Shown here in pieces: positions 1-8,179 of a DNA stretch of 64,000 nucleotides (its first letter is position 1; each line of letters opens with the position of its first letter). Source of the stretch: Streptococcus mitis bv. 2 str. SK95 (GTDB taxonomy: Bacteria > Bacillota > Bacilli > Lactobacillales > Streptococcaceae); the NCBI RefSeq assembly GCF_000222705.1, contig NZ_AFUB01000023.1, positions 1-64,000 on the forward strand, in the 5' to 3' direction. Both the position numbers and the translations under genes were made by a program. The notes under the pieces are model-generated. The model had not been told where the DNA came from, did no database searches, and saw only the letters and a program-made list of their open reading frames with translations.

Positions 1-350
1 AATTATGAGTTACTAATATCAATTTACAAAAATGAAGATTTTAGTTCTTCAGATTATTTGTATGGCTATATTAGAGTGAAATATAACCATGCACATTACT
101 TACTCGGAGAAGAAAAAAAATAGAAGCTGTAGCAGAGGCTCTAGAAACCATAGAAATTTGTAAAAATTGGCAAACAACCTATCAATTAGCACCTTTATTA
201 ATATTACTGGGTAATGCTGGAGAAGATATTATCGGTAAAGAACAAATGATTGAATACTATAAAGATGCCAAAGATTTATGCAGGATATTCGAAAATAAAC
301 TGATGTACATACAAATAGAAAATTATTTAAACGAATTAACATCCTCTTAA
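1..350 (+). pseudogene. C-terminal part of an Rgg/PlcR-like regulator, frameshifted, cut by window edge
   Basis: The first 120 bases read as an open frame that meets TAG at 121. From base 120 a second frame, shifted by -1, continues to TAA at 348-350 and ends in residues LNELTSS. Joined, they give about 116 residues of helical, TPR-like sequence (for example EALETIEICKNW and EYYKDAKDLCRIFENK) of the kind found in the C-terminal peptide-binding half of Rgg/MutR/PlcR regulators. The break lies in an eight-A run (113-120); nine As would restore one frame. It is the only clear plus-strand gene in the left 9 kb, and its N-terminal HTH lies outside the window. The family call is an inference from helical pattern only. 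Confidence 0.5.
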
Positions 351-547
351 TAGTTTCCAATATCTACAAATTAAACACCGTGCATTTCCCTACTATATTA
401 TCAAGTATACCAATACTTTGAGACAATAATTCTTATTAAGATGGTAATCAAGTTAAGATTGCTGTCTTATTTTAGAAGTCTGATACAGTTTTTTTGATTA
501 TACTCACCACATTGTTTTTGGAAATGTGCTAGATTTTTAAATATTAC

Positions 548-2368
548 CTAAATATCTCTACTCTCTTGATATGCTAATCCTTCTTTAGTCAAATGTTTTA
601 CAAACTTATCCAGTTTAAACACCACCTTTTCATACCTAGCACTTTCTAATGCCAGCTGATTACCTAGCTCCTTCAGCTCCTTCTCAACAACATCAATACT
701 AATTTCCTTGGTTATATTCAGTTTTGAAAGATTCAATTTCATCGCTTGCTTGTTTTCAATTGAATCCAGTAAATATTCTGCTACTTGATTTAAGATTGAC
801 ATTCGTTTTTGCAAGAGATTGATTTTCAATTCAGACTGAGCTAGTTCATACACCAGTTCGTCTTTAATCGCAACATAAGATTTATTTCCCACATCCAGTT
901 TAATCAAAGCATCCACTTCTGTAATCTTCTCTTTAATCATATCGACTGTCATCTTTCTACGGAATGGAATGGATTGATTTTCAGAACTGAACTGTCTAAT
1001 CAAGTTTCGCCCTTTCATATAGCGATTTTTCTCGGCAGCGTCTTTGTGGTAGACATAGTAGGAGCTGGTCTCCCTGATGAAAACCTTCACCTTTTCCTCT
1101 TCAATATCAAGTTGCATATTGGGTACAAAGATAAGTCCCTCCTGACAAATACCAAACTTGACCTTGATATAAATACCATCATTCACTACTTTTTCGATCT
1201 GATTGAGATTCAATTCCACTTCAAACTCATGAACAGCATCTCTGTTACTCTTAAACTCATGATAGGACTCCCAGAATTTCTCTACCGTTGGGAGTTCTTT
1301 TTCTTTGGAGAATTTCTCTTCTTGATAAACTTGAACTAAATCCTCACCTTCTGGTGACTGCCAATCTTTTCTATTCTCAAAATAACCTTGGAAAAATTCG
1401 ACATCATAAAGATTTTTCTGGTTTAGCTCAGTCTCCTTCACCTCCACTCCTGCAAATTGAAAAAAAACATGCTTTTGCTTGGGAGTGATAGTTAGTCCAA
1501 AGAGTTTTGCCTTCTGAAGTAAATCATCTACATTCTCAACTTTTGGTAAGAGAAATTCCATGAGGATTTCCATTTCTCTTTTAGCAAAGTATTGCTTGAA
1601 AAATTCTTCTGTGTAAGGTTGCTTGCGATTGAGTTTATTTCCTCGCATCACCTGTTTCATAGTTGAGTCCGTCATGAAAAAGGTCGCATGCTTGTGACTG
1701 AAATCCATTTCCACATGTAGTAACGGAGCCTTCTTTTTGAAATCGTCAAAGTCTCTAGAATATTCCATCAAAAAATAGAGTCGCTGCTTAATCTCATACT
1801 TGTGATTGGTCTTGCGATAGACTTCATACTGCTGGTGAGAATAGCGGTTCTCAATGATTTTAGCACCAGCAATTTTAGAAAAACGGTCAGAAATCATGCG
1901 AAGGTTTTGCTCCACTTTATAATCCCACTTAAGTTTTTTGTCTGAATTGCTATCTACTGAATTGATGATAATATGATTATGCAGATGACCTTTATCAACA
2001 TGGGTCGCAACGATAAAACGAAATTTTCCACCCGTCAGCTCCTTCATGGCCTCATAGCCAATCTGATTAACTTGTTCTGGAGTGAGATGATCCTCTGGAG
2101 AGAAAGACTGAATGATGTGGTGAGCATGAATTTTTCTCTGATTCTCCTCCTGTCTGTCATGGCGAAAATCGTAAAGCGTATCGTTGCTAATGAAATTTTC
2201 CTGATACATCTGCACCATCTCTTCGTAACTGGGAAAATCCAAAAAATTTCGCATGCCGTAGTCCGACACCAAGGCAAGGTTCTTAGTTTTTTCAGGATTG
2301 AGGATATACTTGATAAGTTTTCTGCGGTAACTCTTGCCGTGAATGGCAAAGTGTTTAGTGATAACCAT
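548..2368 (-). CDS. Tn5252-family conjugative relaxase (MobP type)
   Basis: This is the DNA-nicking relaxase that starts conjugative transfer of the element by cutting one strand at oriT and staying attached to its 5' end. The 606-residue protein has the three-histidine metal motif HVDKGHLHNH at residues 123-132, preceded by HAHHIIQSFSPED (81-93), the usual arrangement in MobP-type relaxases. The long C-terminal part is charged and probably helical, as expected for a relaxosome or coupling-protein contact region. The start codon overlaps the end of the MobC-like gene by 14 bases, so the two are translationally linked. The order relaxase, MobC, second accessory protein matches Tn5252 and the group B streptococcal elements of this family. 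Intact. Confidence 0.93.
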   Translation of the reverse strand: MVITKHFAIHGKSYRRKLIKYILNPEKTKNLALVSDYGMRNFLDFPSYEEMVQMYQENFISNDTLYDFRHDRQEENQRKIHAHHIIQSFSPEDHLTPEQVNQIGYEAMKELTGGKFRFIVATHVDKGHLHNHIIINSVDSNSDKKLKWDYKVEQNLRMISDRFSKIAGAKIIENRYSHQQYEVYRKTNHKYEIKQRLYFLMEYSRDFDDFKKKAPLLHVEMDFSHKHATFFMTDSTMKQVMRGNKLNRKQPYTEEFFKQYFAKREMEILMEFLLPKVENVDDLLQKAKLFGLTITPKQKHVFFQFAGVEVKETELNQKNLYDVEFFQGYFENRKDWQSPEGEDLVQVYQEEKFSKEKELPTVEKFWESYHEFKSNRDAVHEFEVELNLNQIEKVVNDGIYIKVKFGICQEGLIFVPNMQLDIEEEKVKVFIRETSSYYVYHKDAAEKNRYMKGRNLIRQFSSENQSIPFRRKMTVDMIKEKITEVDALIKLDVGNKSYVAIKDELVYELAQSELKINLLQKRMSILNQVAEYLLDSIENKQAMKLNLSKLNITKEISIDVVEKELKELGNQLALESARYEKVVFKLDKFVKHLTKEGLAYQESRDI

Positions 2369-2720
2369 GAAACTCCCTCAACTTTTTAGCTTGAATACTA
2401 AACTCTTTCTCTACCTCTCTTATCAATTCGGAGATTCCTTTTTTCAAGTTCTTCAATTCATCATTTGAAATTAACTGAGATTGGTTTACACTTCGGGCAA
2501 TCTGGTTAATATTGTTGCCAATCCTCTTCAACTCAAACACCAAATCTTGATAACCAGTTGTATCAATGGTGATGAAATTCATACCAGGATCGAGTAGAGT
2601 TCGTCGAGCATATTCTGAAAAAGATTGACAACCGCTTTGGTCGATACAATGTTTCAACTGACCCAATTCGCTATCAGATAGGAAAACTTTCTTTAGATTA
2701 GTTCGGTAACGATTTTCCAT
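2355..2720 (-). CDS. MobC-like relaxosome accessory protein (Tn5252 Orf9 type)
   Basis: This small DNA-binding protein helps the relaxase open and nick oriT. The 121 residues contain the MobC signature ELKRIGNNINQIARSVN (about residues 54-70) after an N-terminal segment that looks like a ribbon-helix-helix or short helical DNA-binding domain (LSDSELGQLKHCID). It lies between the second accessory gene (4 bases upstream) and the relaxase (14-base overlap), so the three genes form one operon. Assignment rests on the motif and on gene order in this element family. Confidence 0.87.
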   Translation of the reverse strand: MENRYRTNLKKVFLSDSELGQLKHCIDQSGCQSFSEYARRTLLDPGMNFITIDTTGYQDLVFELKRIGNNINQIARSVNQSQLISNDELKNLKKGISELIREVEKEFSIQAKKLREFHGYH

Positions 2721-2724
2721 GTTC

Positions 2725-3081
2725 CTACCCCATGTATTTTTTACGGAAGTCTTGACTAAGAGGAATGGAGTTCCCTATTTCTTGAATCAATTCCTGAACG
2801 CAGGTTAAGAGAATGGATACATGTTCTTGGGTGACTTGATGTTCTGCCCTTGATAAGATTAAAATCTCATAAATATCACGACTGATTTGTTCTAGCTTTT
2901 GAGATTGCCAGAAAGTGAACCACTTTTCAGCAGTCATTTCAAACTCTTCCACCAGTAACTTATCTCTAGCAAATGGAGAGAAGTGTTCAAATCCCTTCTT
3001 TTTCATCATCATCTCAATCATTTCTAGTTCATTTGCGGTTAAATTAACTTCTTTGCGAATGTCTCTGTATTGTTCTGACAT
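2725..3081 (-). CDS. Second relaxosome accessory protein (Tn5252 Orf10 type)
   Basis: A 118-residue protein that is first in the relaxase operon. Its N-terminus (KEVNLTANELEMIEMMMKKKG) resembles that of the neighbouring MobC-like protein (KKVFLSDSELGQLKHCIDQSG), suggesting related DNA-binding domains, while the C-terminal half looks helical. In Tn5252-type elements the equivalent gene is annotated as Orf10 or a relaxosome accessory protein. A ribosome site (GAGGAAA) sits 4 bases before the ATG. The inverted-repeat-rich candidate oriT lies directly upstream. The exact biochemical role is not deducible from sequence. Confidence 0.75.
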   Translation of the reverse strand: MSEQYRDIRKEVNLTANELEMIEMMMKKKGFEHFSPFARDKLLVEEFEMTAEKWFTFWQSQKLEQISRDIYEILILSRAEHQVTQEHVSILLTCVQELIQEIGNSIPLSQDFRKKYMG

Positions 3082-3310
3082 ACTATTTCCTCACTTTCAT
3101 GCATGGTCGTACGATCCCCGACCCCGTGTCAATCACGGGAAACTTGCAAAATCAAAATTCAGCATTCTGTATGGCTTTGCGAGCTCAGATATTGTGTCCA
3201 CAATATCTCAAAAATCATATCGCCTGCCATTTCAAACCTCACGGTTCAAAAAACAAGCGATATGAAAATGTGGTGGTACGCCCCCAAACCCCCAAGATAA
3301 ATCTAAATTA
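3082..3310. other. Candidate oriT: inverted-repeat cluster upstream of the relaxase operon
   Basis: This non-coding block is richer in G+C and in dyad symmetry than its surroundings. Visible repeats: CCCGTG/CACGGG (3123-3128 with 3134-3139); GATATTGTG/CACAATATC (3188-3196 with 3199-3207, two-base centre); CATATCGC/GCGATATG (3216-3223 with 3257-3264). Next to the last one is a strand-asymmetric tract with two runs of five Cs on the plus strand (about 3281-3296). Dyads beside a G/C-run strand, immediately 5' of the relaxosome genes, are the usual layout of an origin of transfer. The nick position cannot be read from the sequence alone. Confidence 0.6.
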
Positions 3311-3372
3311 AAAAAAGTATAACAAATATTTTTTGATAAAATTATCACAGAAAAAAGAGCCTTGTCGGACTC

Positions 3373-3663
3373 TTACAAACTAAAACAATGTCTTTGATAT
3401 TCATACTGCCTAATCCCACTACTATCTTTGTTCATCTTGATAGAAAAAACAAAGTAATGATCACGATTATCTAAAGATTTACTTTTATTAAGTTTAAAAT
3501 AATGTTTTTGAGACATAGCCATTGTACGTAAAATATCATCAGTGATAAATGTTAATGGTATGTCTAAAGCAGAATACTTGTAAAAATCTGACTCAAACCG
3601 TAAATAAGAATCAGAAAAATAATCTAGCTGCAATTTATCATCATATAATTCTTTACGATTCAT
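3373..3663 (-). CDS. Conserved hypothetical protein, last gene of the SOS cassette
   Basis: A 96-residue protein that resembles small uncharacterised streptococcal ICE proteins, possibly the DUF5960 group, although that assignment is from memory. It is acidic and aromatic-rich at the N-terminus (YDDKLQLDYFSDSYLRFESDFYKY is interrupted only by charged residues), with no membrane segment or recognisable catalytic motif. Its start overlaps the end of the YolD-like gene by 11 bases, so it is the distal gene of the umuD-umuC-yolD operon. It may influence polymerase activity or be a passenger; nothing in the sequence decides this. Confidence 0.7.
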   Translation of the reverse strand: MNRKELYDDKLQLDYFSDSYLRFESDFYKYSALDIPLTFITDDILRTMAMSQKHYFKLNKSKSLDNRDHYFVFSIKMNKDSSGIRQYEYQRHCFSL

Positions 3664-4018
3664 ATAAATCTACCCCTTCTATCTGTATATCGAGTATATC
3701 TTCCCATTTTAAGCGAAAAAAACCAAAGTCTGATTTAATGGATATAGACTCTCTCCCCATCTCTTTAACAATACCCGAGACTACTTTTCTTCTATTTGAG
3801 AGCTTACAAACAAAAGTTGCTGGGAATGCATTCGTATAAAGTTGACGAACAAATAGAACTTTCTCTTCCGTTGATAGGGAAATGGAGATATCTTCTCTAT
3901 TTTTTTCTTCCCAAAGAGAACTTGAATGTTCTGACAAAAAGAATCCCAACCACTTAGCCATCCCACGGTCTTGATACTCTCTTGCAGACAAAAAAGGTAA
4001 ATAAGAACGATTCATCAT
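3653..4018 (-). CDS. YolD-like protein
   Basis: A 121-residue protein with the YolD-type opening YQDRGMAKWLGFFLSEH (about residues 16-32). YolD-like proteins accompany Y-family polymerases in Gram-positive mobile elements, where they are thought to modulate the polymerase. The ATG overlaps the umuC-like stop by 4 bases (ATGA), so translation is probably coupled. The remainder contains a small beta-rich region (RRKVVSGIVKEMGRESISIKSDFG) typical of the family. It sits in the SOS mutagenesis operon described for Tn5252. Confidence 0.75.
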   Translation of the reverse strand: MMNRSYLPFLSAREYQDRGMAKWLGFFLSEHSSSLWEEKNREDISISLSTEEKVLFVRQLYTNAFPATFVCKLSNRRKVVSGIVKEMGRESISIKSDFGFFRLKWEDILDIQIEGVDLYES

Positions 4019-5430
4019 TTTAGTCCATCTAATCCTCCAGCTGAATGACCACCAATGAGTTTACTTCTTGCAATTGTTCTGGAAGCCTGATCCAGGGCAT
4101 TCCCTTTCAATAATGAAGTAAAACCAAATTCTGTTCGAATAGCATCGATTGCGGACTGGAGCCTTTCTTCTTTTTCTATTTTCTCAACTTCATCAAATAA
4201 TGAAATCAATCCAAATGATTCATCTACTAAACCTGAATAGCTCACTGCAACACTTCTGATAGCTCCTGAAGTATATTTAGTGTGAAATAACTTTAAAACA
4301 TAGTTTGTCAGTAGTGCTGTTTGATTAGTTGGTTCAATCTTCATTTGAGTATGAATAGATCGTTTCTGTTCCACTTTAGAATACCCTAAGTGTATAGAAA
4401 CTACAGTTGCTTTCTTACCAGCTCTTCTCAATCTAACAGCAACTTGTTCTGCCATCTCACGAAGTATGATCTCAATATCTCTTTGTTTGACATAATCTCT
4501 AGGTAAAACTTGAGAGTTCCCTATCCCTTTTGACTTTGGCTTATAAGGTTTATGAACATTACTTTCATCAATCCCATTAGCATGAAACCATAACTCTAAG
4601 CCCATGATACCAAGCTCTTTTTTAATCAAGTCAGGATTAGCTTGTGCCAATTCTTTAATCGAAAAGATGCCTAAACTATGTAATCTTTTCTCCATACGAT
4701 TCCCAATTCCCCAGAAATCTGTCATTTTAGGGATAGACCATACTTTCTTTTCAACATCTTCATAGGACCAATTGGCTCTCATTGTCGGAGTCTTTTTAGC
4801 TTCATTATCTAGTGCTAACTTCGCTAATAAGGGATTGGCATTAGACATACCTACCGTTGAATAAATTCCTGTTTTTCTCCAAATCTTTTTTTGAATAGCA
4901 GCTGAGATGATGTCTAACTTATCTTTTCGACTAATACTTTTATCAGGCACAAAATAATTTAATGAACTGGTTAAATCTATAAATCCTTCATCAATTGAGT
5001 AGGGATAAATATCGTCTGGTGCTGCAAAATCTTGAAAGATTTTTTGAATCTCCATATTGACTGCAATATAAGTATCCATTCTCGGAGGAACAATCACAGT
5101 TGATTTTGCCCATTCCTCTATATAGTGAACATAGTCTATCGTTGTCGGTAACCCTTGCTTTCTAGCATTATAGTAAGAGAACTTTCTAGTCTTTACATCA
5201 AATGGTAAATCATAGGAACGTCCAACATTTGATTTCCCAAATACCTTCTTAAACATAGGAGAGGAAGCAAGGATTAACCCAGCAGAATTATCTGCTCGAC
5301 TCATAACACAAAGTGAAGTCTTAAGTGGATGCAGGCCTCTATCTACACACTCTACACTTGCGTAAAAAGATTTCATATCAATAAAGGCAATATCGCTTTT
5401 AGGTTCGAGACTATAATCAAACCAAGTCAT
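4015..5430 (-). CDS. Y-family (UmuC/ImpB-type) lesion-bypass DNA polymerase
   Basis: This error-prone polymerase copies past damaged bases; in Tn5252 an equivalent cassette gives UV tolerance. The 471-residue protein has the family catalytic motifs: an N-terminal metal-binding segment FIDMKSFYASVE (residues 16-27) and SIDEGFIDL (145-153) with the paired acidic residues. A helix-hairpin-helix-like thumb (about 240-265, FWGIGNRMEKRLHSLGI) and a little-finger domain (about 310-410) follow. It starts 2 bases after the upstream repressor stop and overlaps the YolD-like gene by 4 bases. Full length, with all key residues present. Confidence 0.93.
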   Translation of the reverse strand: MTWFDYSLEPKSDIAFIDMKSFYASVECVDRGLHPLKTSLCVMSRADNSAGLILASSPMFKKVFGKSNVGRSYDLPFDVKTRKFSYYNARKQGLPTTIDYVHYIEEWAKSTVIVPPRMDTYIAVNMEIQKIFQDFAAPDDIYPYSIDEGFIDLTSSLNYFVPDKSISRKDKLDIISAAIQKKIWRKTGIYSTVGMSNANPLLAKLALDNEAKKTPTMRANWSYEDVEKKVWSIPKMTDFWGIGNRMEKRLHSLGIFSIKELAQANPDLIKKELGIMGLELWFHANGIDESNVHKPYKPKSKGIGNSQVLPRDYVKQRDIEIILREMAEQVAVRLRRAGKKATVVSIHLGYSKVEQKRSIHTQMKIEPTNQTALLTNYVLKLFHTKYTSGAIRSVAVSYSGLVDESFGLISLFDEVEKIEKEERLQSAIDAIRTEFGFTSLLKGNALDQASRTIARSKLIGGHSAGGLDGLK

Positions 5431-5432
5431 AC

Positions 5433-6115
5433 TCAGTCCTCTAAAGGCATAAAGTTTCCAACAATTTTCCCTATGATACGAGGATTCTCATCATAAGGCG
5501 CAAACTTATCTGAATAGTTCCGATTGAGTGAAACTAAACGTAGCCCATTTTCTTCACGATACACTTTCTTGATATAGGTTTGACCATCCCAATCTATGGC
5601 ATAGATAGCTCCATCATAATCAAATCCTGTTTGCTTAATAAGGGCTACAGAACCATTTTCATATGTTGGTTCCATCGAATTACCAAACACCCATGATGCA
5701 AAGTCATAATCAAATTGGTGATTAAAGTAAACTGTATCGTAATTACCATCATCAAAATAAGCTGTTCCTGTACCAGCTGATAATTTTTCGTAGACCTTAT
5801 AAGCAAAACGCTCAGGAATGTCTACAACCTTCTCATTCTGTTTGTTCAACAATTCTGTAGCATAATGAAGTGTCGCTTTTTGATTCTTTTCCGTTAGTTT
5901 GAGATAAGTTTCAACTATTTCATACTCTGATTCAAAATAGCAAGGGTCGACAGTTAAAATCTGGCTCAACTTACTTAGATTATTTTGATTCGGTTTTGTT
6001 TTACCTGATTCCCAATTAAAGTATGAGACTCTACTGATTCCCAAACTGGATGCAAGTTGTGATTGCGATAACCCTTGACTTTCTCTTTTTCTTTTAATTT
6101 AGTAGGTGAAAACAT
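5433..6115 (-). pseudogene. UmuD/LexA-like XRE-S24 repressor, frameshifted near the N-terminus
   Basis: In this family the protein is an HTH repressor that cleaves itself after DNA damage and so induces the umuC operon. The C-terminal domain has a likely Ala-Gly cleavage site (LSAGTG), the nucleophile serine in GNSMEPT and the paired lysine in TYIKKVY. The natural start is the ATG at 6115-6113, behind a strong AAAAAGGAGAAC site. That frame reads MFSPTKLKEKE and then goes out of register; the HTH sequence (ESQGLSQSQLASSLGISRVSYFNWESGK) is in another frame. One extra A in the run at 6086-6090 restores a single gene of about 227 residues. An internal start at 6044 would lack most of the HTH. Confidence 0.85.
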
Positions 6116-6126
6116 TTGTTCTCCTT

Positions 6127-6179
6127 TTTGTAAGTTTATTAACTAACAAAAGAATACCATAGCTTGTTGAAAAAATCAA
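6127..6179 (-). promoter_or_regulatory. Promoter and self-operator of the umuDC-like operon
   Basis: Reading the minus strand, TTGATT (6174-6179) and TATTCT (6151-6156) are separated by 17 bases. Directly downstream lies an inverted repeat with 10-base arms, TTTGTAAGTT (6127-6136) and AACTAACAAA (6141-6150), one mismatch and a 4-base centre. An operator just after the -10 box fits autorepression by the XRE-S24 protein encoded next. Confidence 0.65.
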
Positions 6180-6225
6180 GAGTTTAATAACCCCCAAGTT
6201 CTAATTCCGAGAATACATTTGAAAT

Positions 6226-6258
6226 AAAAAAGAATGCTGACAAATCAACATTCTTTTT
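6226..6258. terminator. Bidirectional hairpin terminator
   Basis: AAAAAGAATGCTGA (about 6227-6240) pairs with TCAACATTCTTTTT (6245-6258) around the loop CAAA, with A and T tracts on the two sides. It separates the umuDC promoter region from the gene-poor cargo region to the right. Confidence 0.6.
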
Positions 6259-6739
6259 ATGTTCACTTTGATAAACATTATAAAATTTGTCTGTTTAGCT
6301 ACCAAAAAGCTACCAATAGATTTGTAATTTTAAATAAATAAATTAGTAGTACTATATTTAAATACCTAGTTATCTAAAAGAATAAATTTACTAGATTAGT
6401 AAATTAAATTAGACTTTGTCAGTAATGACGTTACTCTCCTTACTTCAATACATTTGAAAGTAATGGGATTAGTTTTAAGCCGATTAGAACGATGCCTCCA
6501 CCATGAATTTGTAAGAACTTTTCATATTGAAAATAAACAAAAGTGTTGAAATATAGCTGATTTTAGGGAAATACTTTTAGGTGTTTTCACTGTCAGGCTT
6601 TAAAAACGTGGCAAAAGTGGGGCAAAAACGAATGACTCACATTTGGTTTGAAAATCTATAATACCTAATGATTATGCCATACTAGATATATAGTGTTGTT
6701 ATAAATAAATGTCAGTGCGAGTTCAAATCGGAGGATAAA
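6259..6739. other. AT-rich stretch without a convincing gene
   Basis: No open frame with a credible start and ribosome site was found. Two things stand out: a tandem GCTACCAA-containing repeat near 6297-6318, and a segment at about 6608-6635 (two GGCAAAA motifs separated by GTGG) followed near 6710-6730 by a GTTCAAATC that resembles a tRNA T-loop. Such motifs are often seen at integrase/attachment-site junctions, so this may be the scar of an earlier insertion. That is inference only. Confidence 0.35.
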
Positions 6740-6760
6740 ATGGAAAAACAAATTAATGAA

Positions 6761-6790
6761 AAAAAAGCCTTGGAAAACCAAGGCTTTTTT
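6761..6790. terminator. Perfect bidirectional terminator downstream of ltrA
   Basis: A 13-base stem, AAAAAAGCCTTGG (6761-6773) and CCAAGGCTTTTTT (6778-6790), closes over the loop AAAA. It follows the ltrA-like stop codon (6806) on the minus strand and could end transcripts from either side. Confidence 0.8.
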
Positions 6791-6805
6791 AATGCTATAA
6801 ACTCA

Positions 6806-7951
6806 TTAAAAGAACCCCCAGTTAGATTTGGAATATTTTTTATTCTGTGTCACATAAAAATAAATAAAATGAATGGCTATAGCTAGAGTAAAAATGGTTG
6901 CAATACTCAACACTGTTATAGGATTAGAAGCGAAAAGCAAAGAGAGAATCAAGGCAGCCAGATAGAGTGTCGCTTGAGCACAGTAGTAACTTCTCGGATA
7001 GCGAAGATAGTTTTTGTTATAGGGCCCATTTGCTAGGACAGCAGCTTGGAAGAGGCCAATTCCGATATAAAAGAAGCTGATTGCAACGAGAAGATTAGCC
7101 TCGGGATTCAGGAGATAACCCATCGAAACTGTCATCAACATAAGCCCGATGAAAATAGGATAGTGACTATAAATTACAAATAATCCCTTTTGACTAGATC
7201 CTTCATCAATAGCATGGTCAAATTCGCCAAAATAAAACAAGAACAGGGAAAGCATGATAACGAAATTGAGAACCGAATAAATCGAGAAATTCTCGACTGT
7301 AAAGAAGCTAGCTAGCCCAACAACCATCTCTCCAAACGTAATAATCACAAGAAGGGAGACGCGCTCGATTAAATGGGGAAGATTTACCTGGAAATGCTCA
7401 TCTTTAGTAATCAAGAAAATTGGCACAATAAATGTTAGCAGAATACTAGCAATAAAGATATAGACTCCAACGTAAATAGGAAAAAGAGCTGCCAGATAGA
7501 CTCCTAAACTTCCTAGACCTGTTAACCATAGAAAACCTTTGATACTTTCCCGATCAGTATTATCGGTTGATTTTCTAAAAAATTCAACCAAATATTGAAA
7601 AAATAAGGTAAGGGTCAATGTACCAACAGCCCAACAGGTATAATAGAACCATTGTTGCCAATTGTATCCAATCATATTGGACATAAAGAGCATAAGTCCC
7701 ATGTTGATAAACATGATTACCATGTTAAATAACGAGTTTGTTCCATAGCGATTGGTATAAATGGTTTGAATCATCCAGGAATTGATGATAACCATGACAG
7801 AGATGAAGAAATCAAGTAAAGAATCCCAAGCCACAACACCGCTATGAAGAGGGTGAATTAAAGCAGTTGCTTTTGAAATTGCAAAAACAAACACTAGGTC
7901 ATAAAATAGTTCTGAAAATTCTACACGTTTATGCTTAATAAGAGTTGTCAT
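6806..7951 (-). CDS. LtrA-family membrane protein (low temperature requirement A)
   Basis: A 381-residue polytopic membrane protein with ten or more hydrophobic segments. The N-terminal signature RVEFSELFYDLVFVFAIS (residues 9-26) is the LtrA family hallmark. LtrA proteins are common in Gram-positive bacteria; their molecular function is not established, and the name comes from a cold-sensitive Listeria mutant. It stands alone between the 6761-6790 terminator and the truncated blpH stub, with a plausible ribosome site (AAAGGTATTAAT) before its ATG. It looks like cargo and has no visible link to the conjugation genes. Confidence 0.85.
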   Translation of the reverse strand: MTTLIKHKRVEFSELFYDLVFVFAISKATALIHPLHSGVVAWDSLLDFFISVMVIINSWMIQTIYTNRYGTNSLFNMVIMFINMGLMLFMSNMIGYNWQQWFYYTCWAVGTLTLTLFFQYLVEFFRKSTDNTDRESIKGFLWLTGLGSLGVYLAALFPIYVGVYIFIASILLTFIVPIFLITKDEHFQVNLPHLIERVSLLVIITFGEMVVGLASFFTVENFSIYSVLNFVIMLSLFLFYFGEFDHAIDEGSSQKGLFVIYSHYPIFIGLMLMTVSMGYLLNPEANLLVAISFFYIGIGLFQAAVLANGPYNKNYLRYPRSYYCAQATLYLAALILSLLFASNPITVLSIATIFTLAIAIHFIYFYVTQNKKYSKSNWGFF

Positions 7952-8067
7952 ATTAATACCTTTCTACTTTAGAAATACAATACATTATAACAGAAAATGG
8001 TAATGAAAGAAAAGGATATGCTTAAATAATTTCATGTGGCGCGAATTGTAAAAACCTTGGAGCACAT

Positions 8068-8169
8068 TTACCTCACGTACCAGCTTACAGGCGGAGTGTT
8101 TGATGATTGATAATGAAGAATAAGATTATACAATAAAAAAACACCTATAATATCTAGTAAAAATATCAT
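8068..8169 (-). pseudogene. 5' stub of a BlpH/ComD-like histidine kinase
   Basis: Eleven bases after the blpR stop there is a well-placed AAGGAG site and an ATG (8169-8167). The frame encodes 33 residues starting MIFLLDIIGVFLLYNLILHY, a hydrophobic start typical of the membrane sensor kinases that follow blpR or comE. After about 22 residues the sequence changes character and stops. The gene is therefore truncated, presumably by the rearrangement that placed ltrA here. The identity as blpH is inferred from position and hydrophobicity. Confidence 0.5.
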
Positions 8170-8179
8170 CTAAATCTCC

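Noticed and set aside
1973-2389. Plus-strand frame inside the relaxase gene
   Set aside because: Shadow of the relaxase; no ribosome site and atypical composition.
3099-3311. Plus-strand open frames over the candidate oriT
   Set aside because: Several overlapping frames all lie on inverted repeats and have no credible ribosome site.
6710-6735. tRNA gene suggested by GTTCAAATC
   Set aside because: No matching stems, anticodon arm or acceptor stem could be drawn; at most a fragment.
8031-8105. Plus-strand fragment reading HVARIVKTLEHIYLTYQLTGG
   Set aside because: It looks protein-like but is too short and without a start to identify; treated as junction debris.
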